Origin: a virus
Reading direction: 5' to 3' (one strand)
IMG/VR virus record: IMGVR_UViG_3300030108_003593
Span: 7,924 to 55,862 of that record
DNA: 47,939 bases
Shown here: one piece after another, positions 26,457-34,313 of the stretch
Numbering within the stretch: position 1 is the first letter of the stretch
Layout: every line of letters begins with the position of its first letter
Notes under the pieces: model-generated
Databases searched by the model: none
Told to the model about the DNA's origin: nothing
The model's input: only the letters and a program-made list of their open reading frames with translations
Position numbers and translations under genes: made by a program

Positions 26457-28094
26457 TTACACCAAATCAACATCAGCAACGATGACTTTTCCGTAGAACT
26501 CAGGTCTTACGACTTTCTTCGCATAACGAGTCATCACACCTTTACGCGGAGTAAAGTTGGTTGGGTCGTATACGAGAGGTGTCATAATCAATGGTACATA
26601 CGGAGCATACACGGCACCTGATTCGAGGAAGTTAGAACCTCTAAATCCACATAGAATCTGGTTTTCGATCATATAAGGGTTCTTGTAAACAGTATATCTG
26701 TTATTTAGAGCCCCTACTTTTTGTACGCCCATCGCGTATTGATTGTTAGTTGCAGCACCATCGGAATCAGCTGCGAATCCAGGAATAGACTCAATGATGG
26801 TAGCAGTTTCAGGAGAAACTACGATAAAGTTAGCACCACCTCTGAGGGTCTTCTGATGAATTGCATTTGAAACAGATTGTAACTTGTTTCCAAGAGTCTG
26901 GAACCAAGTTCCTTTAGTGTAAGCAGACTGGTTTGTTGCAGTCTCAGCGAAAGCACCAGTACCAGAATTATACTCATTAGCAATTTTTGCTGACCAGTAT
27001 TCTGTCTTAGCGTTAGCATTTACCAATAACAAGTCAAGGATTTCTAAATCGATTTCCATTGAAATGTACTCGGATAGAAGTGAAGTCAATTCAGCTTCTG
27101 CATCAACACTATGATAAGCATTTAGGTCTTGAGCAAGTTCTGGAGTCCAGACAGCTTTCAACTTACGAGTTTTCGCAACAATCGGAATACTTCTTAGAGA
27201 AATATCGATTTCTGGTATTCCAGCATCACCTTCACCAGAGAAACCACCATCTGAACCAGCAGTTGGTGAAGCTTCAAAGTCACCACGAGTGATATCAGTA
27301 GGTTGTTTATGATACTTGAATTTTGCTGTATCATTCTTCGCATTCTCATCAACGACAAAACGAATGTGAGTAGCAGCGTCAGCAGCAACAACTTCATTAG
27401 AAGAGTTAGCTGGTTTGGTAAACGCAGGATACCAAGTTGTTAGTGCACTATCGTTACCAACAGGTTCCCAAGCACGAATGCCACCAATGTCACCATTGGA
27501 AGAACCAGAAATAGGTAGTAGATAGTACTTTAAGTTAGCAATAGATTCTGAAACAGTGTTATCAAAATCAATCATTGCAAGAGTTGCAGATCCAGTAAGA
27601 GCAGCGATAGCATGGTTACCTGATTCGGCTTCGTTTATAGAATATCCGAATTTACCAGCACCATAAAGACCACCAGAAGCATCACCAGAACCTGAAGTGT
27701 TACCAAACACATCAGAGTTTTGAGTGAAACCAGGTTGTGCACTACCATACTTGAAGTCAAGATAGAAGATAAGACCACTTGGTAGGTTCATAGGTTGAAC
27801 ACTAACAAAGTCTTGAGCAGCTAATTCACCAAAAATTCTACGAACTAATGGTAAAGCAACACCTGCCCATTCTTCAGAATTAGATTGAGTACCAGTTTTG
27901 GAAGCCTCATCAATTAATTGACGAGCTTGGTTTTCCAAAAGAACAGCCATTCCGTGTGTCTTGTTCTCTTCGGTAATACCTTCCAATAAACCAGTTGGCT
28001 CCCACTTCTTGACTAACTTACGGGTCTGTTCCATTAAGGCACGGTGTGGGTTATACCCATCCATTATACCTTTAATTGAATCAAAATTAGACAT
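26457..28094 (-). CDS. gp23: Major capsid protein (T4 gp23 homologue)
   Basis: 545 residues (T4 gp23 is 521), start MSNFDSIKGIMDGYNPHRAL, AGGGAG before the ATG. The N-terminal region is helical and ends at ARQLIDEASKTG. I61-D62-E63 before A64 is a plausible prohead protease site, placed as in T4 gp23 (cleaved after residue 65). Then comes the gp23-type core: ALPLVRRIFGELAAQDFVSVQPMNLPSGLIFYLDFKYGS, an Asn/Gly-rich insertion, and KTRKLKAVWTPELAQDLNAYHSVDAEAELTSLLSEYISMEIDLEIL. The C-terminus has VSPETATIIESIPGF and GFRGSNFLESGAVYAPYVPLIMTP. It forms the icosahedral shell. It lies 11 bases after the scaffold gene and is followed by a strong terminator. Confidence 0.96.
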   Translation of the reverse strand: MSNFDSIKGIMDGYNPHRALMEQTRKLVKKWEPTGLLEGITEENKTHGMAVLLENQARQLIDEASKTGTQSNSEEWAGVALPLVRRIFGELAAQDFVSVQPMNLPSGLIFYLDFKYGSAQPGFTQNSDVFGNTSGSGDASGGLYGAGKFGYSINEAESGNHAIAALTGSATLAMIDFDNTVSESIANLKYYLLPISGSSNGDIGGIRAWEPVGNDSALTTWYPAFTKPANSSNEVVAADAATHIRFVVDENAKNDTAKFKYHKQPTDITRGDFEASPTAGSDGGFSGEGDAGIPEIDISLRSIPIVAKTRKLKAVWTPELAQDLNAYHSVDAEAELTSLLSEYISMEIDLEILDLLLVNANAKTEYWSAKIANEYNSGTGAFAETATNQSAYTKGTWFQTLGNKLQSVSNAIHQKTLRGGANFIVVSPETATIIESIPGFAADSDGAATNNQYAMGVQKVGALNNRYTVYKNPYMIENQILCGFRGSNFLESGAVYAPYVPLIMTPLVYDPTNFTPRKGVMTRYAKKVVRPEFYGKVIVADVDLV

Positions 28095-28105
28095 TATAGT
28101 CTCCC

Positions 28106-29203
28106 TTATATTATGTTAGCTAATTTCTTAAACCTATTCTTCAGATCAGTACCTTCAGAAATCACTTTCGATTCATTCTTAGGTTTGGTTGAAGCAACAG
28201 GTTTAGAAGATTTGCCTTTGGATTCTTGAATTTTAGGCTTTTGACCAAAGGATTCAGCAAGAGTAGCGTAAACAAGTTTCACTTCTCTCAAATTCTTTGC
28301 TCTGTCAAAAGTCTCTACGACACGATACTTATCACCTTCAGATAATCCGAATGCACGGAATAATTTGTTAGTGAATAATAGTTTCGCGTTTAGCAAGTTA
28401 ACTTCATTAAGTTTGCCTCGCATATATTTGACGGCATTGCGATACTCTTCGAGTTCAGATTTCAACTGAGTGATTTCCTCGACATTCTCTTCGACTTCTT
28501 CATCTTCGTCTTCGACTTCAGATAAAGCTTTCAAGATTTCTTCAAGGTCGATATCTTCGTCCACTTCTTCATCATCGTGTTCACCTTCGTCTTCTACACC
28601 TTCGGTATGTTTAGCTTTATCAGCTTTACCGATATCAGAAGAAGATTCAGCATCTTTGTCAAGTTTATTATCAGCAGCTCCGACATCAGAAGACTTAAGT
28701 TCTTCTTCAAGTTCTTCATCTTCATCAGCGTGTGAAACTTCTTCGACTTCATCGTCTTCGTCCTCAACTTCTTTTTCTAACTCTCTCAAGATAGATTCAA
28801 GGTCAAGGTCGTCATCTTCATCATCGTGTTCACCTTCGTCTTCGATTTCAGCGACTTCTTCATCTTCATCTTCAACTTCATCGTGGACTTCTTCGACTTC
28901 TTCGCCTTCATCCTCAACTTCATCTTCGATTTCTTTGACTTCTTCGCCTTCATCTTCGTGCTCACCCTCATCTCCGTATCCCTCTTCTACTTCTTCACCT
29001 TCATCTTCAACTTCGTCATCCATAGCTTCATCTTTCATTTCATCTTCTTGATTTTCATCTTCGACTTCCTGACGAATCTTCTGTGTTAACATCGATTGGA
29101 TTTTAGGTGTAAAAGCTTCAGCGAGTGCAAGACGAGCGTTTTCAACAGCTGTATCTCTGACTACTTTAGCATCTGCAATGGCCTCTTTTAAAAGGTCATC
29201 CAT
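28106..29203 (-). CDS. gp22: Prohead core scaffold protein (T4 gp22-like), highly acidic
   Basis: 365 residues, start MDDLLKEAIADAKVVRDTAV, GGAG eight bases before the ATG. The N-terminal helix (to about residue 48) leads into some 190 residues made mostly of Asp, Glu and Val (repeats like EVEDEGEEVEEV). Then comes a helical part with VEEITQLKSELEEYRNAVKYMRGKLNEVN and a basic C-terminus. L27-A28-E29 before A30 fits the gp21-type cleavage rule. Core scaffolds fill the prohead and are degraded by the protease to peptides before packaging; in T4 the highly acidic product peptides stay in the head. Position between protease and capsid fits gp22. The acidic tract is much longer than in T4. Confidence 0.85.
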   Translation of the reverse strand: MDDLLKEAIADAKVVRDTAVENARLALAEAFTPKIQSMLTQKIRQEVEDENQEDEMKDEAMDDEVEDEGEEVEEGYGDEGEHEDEGEEVKEIEDEVEDEGEEVEEVHDEVEDEDEEVAEIEDEGEHDDEDDDLDLESILRELEKEVEDEDDEVEEVSHADEDEELEEELKSSDVGAADNKLDKDAESSSDIGKADKAKHTEGVEDEGEHDDEEVDEDIDLEEILKALSEVEDEDEEVEENVEEITQLKSELEEYRNAVKYMRGKLNEVNLLNAKLLFTNKLFRAFGLSEGDKYRVVETFDRAKNLREVKLVYATLAESFGQKPKIQESKGKSSKPVASTKPKNESKVISEGTDLKNRFKKLANII

Positions 29204-29302
29204 TTTAATCTCCAGATTGGATTTTAGTATTGTTATTAGGGGAACAATAATAGAATTATTATTTCAGGTACACTATAAAGAAAAAATAGTGTATTTATTT
29301 TT

Positions 29303-29313
29303 ATATAAATATA
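29303..29313 (-). promoter_or_regulatory. Putative late promoter motif, variant (TATATTTATAT)
   Basis: In the 124-base AT-rich gap between bS21 and the scaffold gene, 99 bases upstream of the scaffold start. The spacing is longer than at other sites, so this copy is less sure. Confidence 0.35.
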
Positions 29314-29327
29314 TAGAATTTAGAAAA

Positions 29328-29528
29328 TTAGTCCATTTCGGCCAATATTTTTTTAAATCGTAATTTAGCCTTTATATTCTTTCTTCTCTTTACTTCAGAT
29401 TTTTTAGTATAAAATTGTCGTTCTTTATACTCTACTAACACCTTACTCTCTTTTACTTTTCTTTTGAAAATACTGAGAGCCTTTTCAACACTGTTGTTTT
29501 TTACAACTACAGAGACATTTGTTGCCAT
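29328..29528 (-). CDS. rpsU: Ribosomal protein bS21 (phage-encoded)
   Basis: 66 residues, start MATNVSVVVKNNSVEKALSI, AGAGGT seven bases before the ATG. It aligns along its length with bacterial bS21: an N-terminal strand VSVVVKNNSVEKAL, helix FKRKVKESKVLVEYKERQFY and a basic C-terminal helix KKSEVKRRKNIKAKLRFKK. In E. coli bS21 the same order is IKVRENEPFDVALRRFKR...EVRRREFYEKP...RKRAKA. bS21 binds the 30S platform near the anti-Shine-Dalgarno sequence and affects start selection. Phage bS21 genes are known, including from pelagiphages and metagenomic phages. Placed between head genes, it should be expressed late. It may replace host bS21 to favour phage mRNAs; that is a hypothesis. Confidence 0.9.
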   Translation of the reverse strand: MATNVSVVVKNNSVEKALSIFKRKVKESKVLVEYKERQFYTKKSEVKRRKNIKAKLRFKKILAEMD

Positions 29529-29536
29529 TTATACCT

Positions 29537-30067
29537 CTACTTATTATTTTTCTGTGTAATCAATTTTGAGAACTTTACTTTCTGTTCTTTTACTTTTGAA
29601 TTTGTGTCCTCACCAATTGTATAATAACGACCTAAAATGTGTCCCATATCTTCATACAAAACAGCCATTCTTTCTTGTAGGTCTTGTGCCTCAGTAGCAA
29701 TCTTTCCAAAGTTACCACCAAGTTTTTTCAATTCTTTCATATTACGAGAAACGGTTACTTTATCAAACCATCCATCTAACTCATTTACTGCATGTCTTGA
29801 AGCAGTTTCACAAACCCAGCCTAAATGGGATGCAAGTTCTTTCAAGGATGTCTTTCTATAAAGTTCTTCACCGATATTATTGAAATTGTTTACGGATTCC
29901 ATAAATTTCTTTTCATCGATAGGTTCTTCTTTTTCTTCGTCTTCAACCTCAACGATGGGTTTATCTTTCATATTTGTCTTGAAAGTTTGTCCAACTCCAA
30001 GTGCAGGTGTTGATACTATCCCACCAGCGATAAAGTGTTCTTCTAATAAATCTTTTAATTTAGGCAT
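29537..30067 (-). CDS. Putative internal head protein with capsid-targeting-like leader (176 aa)
   Basis: Start MPKLKDLLEEHF, CGGAG before the ATG. The leader has the x-K-L-K-x-L-L-x-E pattern with E10 in the place where T4 internal proteins are cleaved, as in two neighbouring proteins. Then a Gly/Val-rich stretch (IAGGIVSTPALGVG), a short acidic region (VEVEDEEKEEPIDEKK) and a helical domain from about residue 55 (SLKELASHLGWVCETASRHAVNELDGWFDK...). No enzyme motif is seen. It could be a packaged internal protein or a core component; the latter is possible as it is next to the scaffold. A promoter motif lies 20 bases upstream. Confidence 0.6.
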   Translation of the reverse strand: MPKLKDLLEEHFIAGGIVSTPALGVGQTFKTNMKDKPIVEVEDEEKEEPIDEKKFMESVNNFNNIGEELYRKTSLKELASHLGWVCETASRHAVNELDGWFDKVTVSRNMKELKKLGGNFGKIATEAQDLQERMAVLYEDMGHILGRYYTIGEDTNSKVKEQKVKFSKLITQKNNK

Positions 30068-30087
30068 TGTTGTTCTCCGTTATATAA

Positions 30088-30098
30088 GTATAAATATC
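30088..30098 (-). promoter_or_regulatory. Putative late promoter motif (GATATTTATAC)
   Basis: Recurrent motif 20 bases upstream of the 176-aa gene; it touches the stop codon of the previous gene. The plus strand holds TATAAATA. Confidence 0.5.
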
Positions 30099-30988
30099 TA
30101 CTTTTTAGTTTTTTTACCAAGTAATTGTGACATCACACTTTTGTAAGTAGATTCTTTTAGTTTCTTATGTACATACAATTTATCTACATCGTGCATCACA
30201 CTCTTTCCACCCTTTTGAAATTGTCTATATCCACTTGAACTACCAGCTTTTTTCGATCCTGGTTCGGGTGTTGCAGGTATTCCACCACTCACACTTCCCT
30301 CAGGTGGTGTGGTTGGTTTTTTCAAAACATCTGCAGTGTGTACCATATCGTGTGTTTCTAAAGGAATAGTGTACTCTGGATTCTTACCAAAAGCTCTTCT
30401 TCCATAAATTCTTTGTTTAGGTGACAATGGTGGTGTATCATCCCTCAACTCGTGTGGGTCTATCACTACCATTTTCTTTTTATTCTCAGGATTCATTTTA
30501 GATTGTGTTATGGTCTTTCTTCCACCATCTCCACCATAGACCACATCAGCCTTTGGTACATCTATTTGAACCATACCTCGTGGCATCCCACCAGGTCCTA
30601 CAATTCTTTCCTCACCATACTTTGTAAAAATACCATCAGGCCAAGCATCACCTGTGTTCAATCCATATCCTGTTGTTGTTCCTGAGTACTCATTTATAAG
30701 TTTTGCTAACCCATCAACTCCATATTCTTCTAATAATATTCTCAAATCTTCTTTTGATATTGATTCCATTGGTGTAAATTTTCTTTTCAAATATGATAAG
30801 AAATACTTTTTTGCCTTATCATCACTACTATGTCTACCCAACTCTATCTCATATCTTGCTTTACTTTTTGCTATAACAACCCCAAAATAATCATTTTTAG
30901 GTTTATCTTTTTTATACACCCAAGCTTTTCTAACAGGTCTAAAATCTACATCACCAACAAATTCAGCATCTAAATATTGTTTACTCAT
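30098..30988 (-). CDS. Unknown phage protein (296 aa), probable virion component
   Basis: Start MSKQYLDAEFVGDVDFRPVR, coupled to the upstream gene by TAATG. I do not recognise a family. The first 110 residues are a mixed, basic fold (RKAWVYKKDKPKNDYFGVVIAKSKARYEIEL). The middle is Gly/Pro-rich (GTTTGYGLNTGDAWPDGIF, GGMPRGMVQIDVP). The part after about residue 215 is Pro/Gly/Ser-rich linker (PEGSVSGGIPATPEPGSKK) and ends in a basic helix. Low-complexity linkers with basic ends are common in virion proteins. The gene lies in the head-maturation cluster between two leader-bearing proteins, so a head or core role is likely but unproven. Confidence 0.55.
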   Translation of the reverse strand: MSKQYLDAEFVGDVDFRPVRKAWVYKKDKPKNDYFGVVIAKSKARYEIELGRHSSDDKAKKYFLSYLKRKFTPMESISKEDLRILLEEYGVDGLAKLINEYSGTTTGYGLNTGDAWPDGIFTKYGEERIVGPGGMPRGMVQIDVPKADVVYGGDGGRKTITQSKMNPENKKKMVVIDPHELRDDTPPLSPKQRIYGRRAFGKNPEYTIPLETHDMVHTADVLKKPTTPPEGSVSGGIPATPEPGSKKAGSSSGYRQFQKGGKSVMHDVDKLYVHKKLKESTYKSVMSQLLGKKTKK

Positions 30989-31500
30989 TATAACCTCGAT
31001 TTCAAACTTACATATGTTCCAGCCATTGATGGTGTAAAATATAATGCATATGTATTACCACCCTTGTGTAGTGTAAAATGAGTTTTTACAGAAGTCTTTT
31101 TCAATTTATATCCACCCATCTTTTTTACATCTTTCAAAAAGTCTTTGAGTGTATATAATGCATATTCTTCATTACCTGGTACTACATCACTTCCTACTTG
31201 TATGGAAGATTCTATAGTCTTAATTTTTTCAAATTTTATTGGTTTATCAAATCCTGCAGGTTCAGATACTTGATATCTCGATTCTTTTTTATCTATTCTT
31301 GAAGTTCCTGCCTTTATACCTTGACCTTGACCACCTGCCCACCAAGAATTTTTTGGGTGTCTACCTTGTTCTAAAGATACTTTCTTGAATACTTTTTCAA
31401 AATCTTTTATTGCACCTTTTGACGCACCATCTTTAGAATCTGTTGCATAATTCTGATAAGATATTGGGCCTTCAGATAATAATGTTTTTAGTTTTATCAT
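30988..31500 (-). CDS. Putative internal head protein with capsid-targeting-like leader (170 aa)
   Basis: I chose the ATG at 31498-31500 (MIKLKTLLSEGP). The longer frame would begin at a TTG inside the preceding gene. L8-S9-E10 is a gp21-type cleavage pattern at the same residue as in T4 internal proteins. The mature part has SYQNYATDSKDGASKGAIKDFEKVFKK, a Gly-rich loop (WWAGGQGQGIKAGTSR) and a beta-rich C-terminus (YKLKKTSVKTHFTLHKGGNTYALYFTP). No known catalytic motif. The first 15 bases are identical to those of the next upstream gene, and the two genes lie in tandem. Probably packaged into the head; the activity is unknown. Confidence 0.6.
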   Translation of the reverse strand: MIKLKTLLSEGPISYQNYATDSKDGASKGAIKDFEKVFKKVSLEQGRHPKNSWWAGGQGQGIKAGTSRIDKKESRYQVSEPAGFDKPIKFEKIKTIESSIQVGSDVVPGNEEYALYTLKDFLKDVKKMGGYKLKKTSVKTHFTLHKGGNTYALYFTPSMAGTYVSLKSRL

Positions 31501-31504
31501 ATTA

Positions 31505-31801
31505 TTACTTACGAAATTGTTGAGCAATACTTATCATTTTCTTTGGTGGCATTGACCGAAACATCTTTTGTAGTCTTGGATTTTTATCGTATGCCTTATC
31601 TATCGTTACGATTAGATTTGCAGTTTGCATATCCATACCCTTTTCCATCGTTTGATTCTTCAAAACTCTTTTGGCCAAATCAACTCCACTTTCGGATGCC
31701 TCTTGGTGTAATTTCATAACACTATCCAATGTAGGTAATGATTCACCAAACTCTCTTTTTAGGTATTCACTTTCTGTCAATAATTTTTTTAGTTTTATCA
31801 T
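31505..31801 (-). CDS. Putative internal head protein with capsid-targeting-like leader (98 aa)
   Basis: The open frame extends upstream into the 522-aa gene, but the ATG at 31799-31801 gives MIKLKKLLTESEYLKREFGE. This start is 4 bases after the upstream stop and matches the leader of the neighbouring gene, so I chose it. L8-T9-E10 fits a prohead protease site. The rest is helical: SLPTLDSVMKLHQEASESGVDLAKRVLK, MQTANLIVTIDKAYDKNPRLQKMF, MPPKKMISIAQQFRK. Small, helical and basic, like T4 internal proteins IPI-III in size. Function beyond possible packaging is unknown. Confidence 0.6.
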   Translation of the reverse strand: MIKLKKLLTESEYLKREFGESLPTLDSVMKLHQEASESGVDLAKRVLKNQTMEKGMDMQTANLIVTIDKAYDKNPRLQKMFRSMPPKKMISIAQQFRK

Positions 31802-31805
31802 AATC

Positions 31806-33374
31806 TTACCTATATCTATACAACCAACCACCGTGGACATCATACTTCTTCCAAGTGTCTGATTTGAATATGTTTCCTCGTACACCTTTAGCGGGTGCTC
31901 TAAAACTTGCAGGTTTGTAAATATCACCTGTTGCTCTATCTACAAAAAATGAAACTGCACCAGCTCTCTTGTTTCTGACATTTACAATCTTATCAAATTT
32001 TATACCAGGTCTCAATAAATCTGGATACTCCCATGCACCCATATCATATAATTTAGGTAATTCAGTTTTATAGTAGTTTTCGGCTTTCTTTTGCATATAC
32101 TTCAACATTTTCTTCATAGCCGCATCATATCCCTTTGGTGTTGGAGCGGGTCCTCTACCAAAAGATTCTTCGTAATATTTTTGGTCTAAATCTGTTTTCT
32201 TGAAACTTTTTAGATTCTTTATCACCTTTAGAATTTGACCATATTTTCCTACTATGAATTGGTCTGAAGATACACCTAAGTCAATCATACCTTTAGGATT
32301 TACATAAAATGGTAATACATCAGTTCCGTTAGCAGATTTTACAGTATAGAATCCACCCCAAATCTGACTTTGGATAAATGATTTCTTCATAGGTTGATAT
32401 TTTACAACTTTGATTCCTGAAAGTTTTAGTGCCTTATCAATGAATCCTTTTATGTGTTCATCCTTTACCTCAACTCCATCAATTTTGTTTTCAATTATTT
32501 CATTTTTTTTCTTATACAAATACTGAAATACATTTGCCCAACCTGGTAATCCATCAAATTTATAAAATGTTTTTGAACCAAAGGTATCTGAATCTACCTT
32601 TTCTGGTCTACCACCAAGTTTATCTTCATTCTTACCTTTCCAATCTAACCACTTGACATAGGCCTTCATCAAGTTACCTTTCAAATATGGTTTCATAGAT
32701 GGTTCAACTTTTTTATATTTCTTTAGAAATGCCTCAACTCTTTTGGGTTGTACATCATATACCAAGAAATCTCTTTCGGTAAGTAAATGTTCTTTCATTG
32801 ATAATCTAACTCCCTCATTCTTTTTATATTGAGGGTCAATTTTTTTCATCTTGATTAGAATATCACGAACTCTTTCTCTATCTAAACTATCACCAGTAAA
32901 GGTGTCAGCGGAATACTTTTTAAGATATACCGATAGTGCAACATTTATATCATTTACTTTGAGAGGTCTTCCCCTTTTATCAGGATATATACCTTTTTGA
33001 CCATAAAAGTCTTGCATATATCGGTAAAACGATTGTAAATTTTCTTTTATTTTTTCTTTAGATTCTTTGATAGGTTCGTAGTGTTCTTCTACTCTATTTG
33101 CTAAATTATCTTTATTCTTTTTTAGAGCATCACCAGGTTCCCATTTCCATTTTTTCTTCTTTTGCATACTTCCAAGAAACTGAGAATCACCTCTACCAAG
33201 ATTCAAGTATACTTCTACATACCCTATATCTCCACCAACTCTGTTTTTCTTTGAGACATATTTTGTTATTTTAGGTATTACAACTTTTAGTTTAGTTCCA
33301 TTCATAGGAATAGGAAATGGTCTTCTTCCTCTTGTACTAATATCTTTGTATATATCTACCTCAAAATTAGCCAT
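31806..33374 (-). CDS. Mosaic virion protein of unknown function (522 aa)
   Basis: Start MANFEVDIYKDISTRGRRPF, TAATG overlap with the protease gene. Lys/Tyr-rich. It has a basic N-terminal beta part and a helical region with NLQSFYRYMQDFYGQKGIYPDKRGRP. An internal MKEHLLTERDFLVYD looks like a buried leader-type segment with L-T-E. The C-terminal 60 residues (SFFVDRATGDIYKPASFRAPAKGVRGNIF...GGWLYRYR) are a short module that I recognise from many marine phage virion proteins, usually worded FVDKxTGDxYKPASWKAPAKG. Its role is unknown. Position right after the protease suggests a head or packaged protein. Confidence 0.6.
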   Translation of the reverse strand: MANFEVDIYKDISTRGRRPFPIPMNGTKLKVVIPKITKYVSKKNRVGGDIGYVEVYLNLGRGDSQFLGSMQKKKKWKWEPGDALKKNKDNLANRVEEHYEPIKESKEKIKENLQSFYRYMQDFYGQKGIYPDKRGRPLKVNDINVALSVYLKKYSADTFTGDSLDRERVRDILIKMKKIDPQYKKNEGVRLSMKEHLLTERDFLVYDVQPKRVEAFLKKYKKVEPSMKPYLKGNLMKAYVKWLDWKGKNEDKLGGRPEKVDSDTFGSKTFYKFDGLPGWANVFQYLYKKKNEIIENKIDGVEVKDEHIKGFIDKALKLSGIKVVKYQPMKKSFIQSQIWGGFYTVKSANGTDVLPFYVNPKGMIDLGVSSDQFIVGKYGQILKVIKNLKSFKKTDLDQKYYEESFGRGPAPTPKGYDAAMKKMLKYMQKKAENYYKTELPKLYDMGAWEYPDLLRPGIKFDKIVNVRNKRAGAVSFFVDRATGDIYKPASFRAPAKGVRGNIFKSDTWKKYDVHGGWLYRYR

Positions 33375-33988
33375 TATTTTCCTCCGATAATGTCTCTCAA
33401 TGTATACTCTACTTTACACCATTTATCACAAGACTCACCAAGTTGTCTTCTTGACTTATCGATTGACTCATTTACAGGATGTAAAAATGCACCTTGAGTA
33501 GATGGATTAGATACGAAGTCAAAAGCAATTAGTTCAAAATCATCCCCAACTTTATTTGCCTCAGTACCTTCAAATTTTATTGTCTCTACCGAACCAAGTC
33601 CACGAGAACTAATTCCCAACTTGATACCAGCCTTGAATAACTCTTTTAGAATATTACCACTTGGTGTTGTCAAAACTTCTACCGTACCAACTAAATCATC
33701 TCCGTCCCACTTCATACCAGTAACATTATGTGAAACATTTTGTAAATTAACCACAGAGGAATCGGGATGGTCTAATTCACCTAACGCTCTTTTTTCTTTT
33801 ATAAATGTATCCGAATATTTTTTGGCCTCTCTCATCAATATGTCTTTTGGATAGACACGACCATTTTGGTTTTTGGAGTCTGCTCTTTGTAAGACACCAG
33901 TAACGGTAAAGGGTTTATTGTCGTGAACACCCTCCGATATTGTTTTGGCCTCAAATGGCCTGTATTCTAATAATAAATTTTTACTCAT
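33374..33988 (-). CDS. gp21: Prohead maturation protease (T4 gp21 homologue)
   Basis: 204 residues (T4 gp21 is 212), start MSKNLLLEYRPFEAKTISEG, AGAGGA before the ATG. This is a herpesvirus-assemblin-fold serine protease (peptidase family U9/S77 type). Seen here: the NGRVYPKDILMREA entry strand, catalytic His74 in GELDHPDS, catalytic Ser at S127/S128 in GIKLGISSRGLGSV, and Asp157 in LIAFDFVSNPST. It cleaves scaffold, capsid and internal proteins after (L/I)-x-Glu. Matching sites are visible in this window in gp22, gp23 and the leader-bearing small proteins. A promoter motif lies 36 bases upstream in the end of the previous gene. Confidence 0.95.
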   Translation of the reverse strand: MSKNLLLEYRPFEAKTISEGVHDNKPFTVTGVLQRADSKNQNGRVYPKDILMREAKKYSDTFIKEKRALGELDHPDSSVVNLQNVSHNVTGMKWDGDDLVGTVEVLTTPSGNILKELFKAGIKLGISSRGLGSVETIKFEGTEANKVGDDFELIAFDFVSNPSTQGAFLHPVNESIDKSRRQLGESCDKWCKVEYTLRDIIGGK

Positions 33989-33992
33989 AGCG

Positions 33993-34307
33993 TTATTCCT
34001 CTGAAAAGTTCTTTTCTAACTCATCTATAAATATAGTGGCAATTTGTTTTACCTCATTTTGCATCAAGACAAATGTATCATCAAATTTTCTCATATACTT
34101 TCTATATGCATCTTTTACGATTCCTTCCATATTCTTTATAGCTCTATTTCGTCTGTACTTTCCCTCTTTGTAAATAACCGTATGTGTTTTATAAAATGGG
34201 GATAGTCTTGCTCTGTAGAATGCAGAGTCATTTTGCATATAATCAGAAATTATATTTACATTTTGAAATTCGTTAGTATGGGGAAATAGTAATCTTTTTA
34301 GTCTCAT
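33993..34307 (-). CDS. Small basic phage protein between portal and protease (104 aa)
   Basis: Start MRLKRLLFPHTNEFQNVNII; six bases separate it from the upstream stop. Helical, rich in Arg/Lys/Phe/Tyr: FYRARLSPFYKTHTVIYKEGKYRRNRAIKNMEGIVKDAYRKYMRKFDD. No known domain. The N-terminus LKRLL loosely resembles the leader of the internal head proteins but lacks the Glu at position 10. It lies where T4 has small genes 67 and 68 (core proteins between portal and protease), so a core role is possible by position only. Confidence 0.6.
   Translation of the reverse strand: MRLKRLLFPHTNEFQNVNIISDYMQNDSAFYRARLSPFYKTHTVIYKEGKYRRNRAIKNMEGIVKDAYRKYMRKFDDTFVLMQNEVKQIATIFIDELEKNFSEE
34025..34035 (-). promoter_or_regulatory. 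Putative late promoter motif (TATATTTATAG)
   Basis: Recurrent motif lying within the last codons of the 104-aa gene, 36 bases upstream of the protease start. The plus strand holds TATAAATA. Confidence 0.35.
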
Positions 34308-34313
34308 TGTTCA

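Noticed and set aside
28470-29051. Plus-strand Ser-rich open frame opposite the scaffold gene
   Set aside because: Antisense of GAA/GAT/GTT codons gives TTC/ATC/TCT and a Ser-rich shadow. It has no ribosome site and its composition is explained by the acidic tract.
31801-31927. Upstream-extended start for the 98-aa gene (MIFTNLQVLEHP...)
   Set aside because: The extension overlaps the 522-aa gene, has no ribosome site and would hide the leader shared with neighbours; the ATG at 31799-31801 fits better. The same reasoning removed TTG-type extensions at 1187, 31527, 39156 and 45029.
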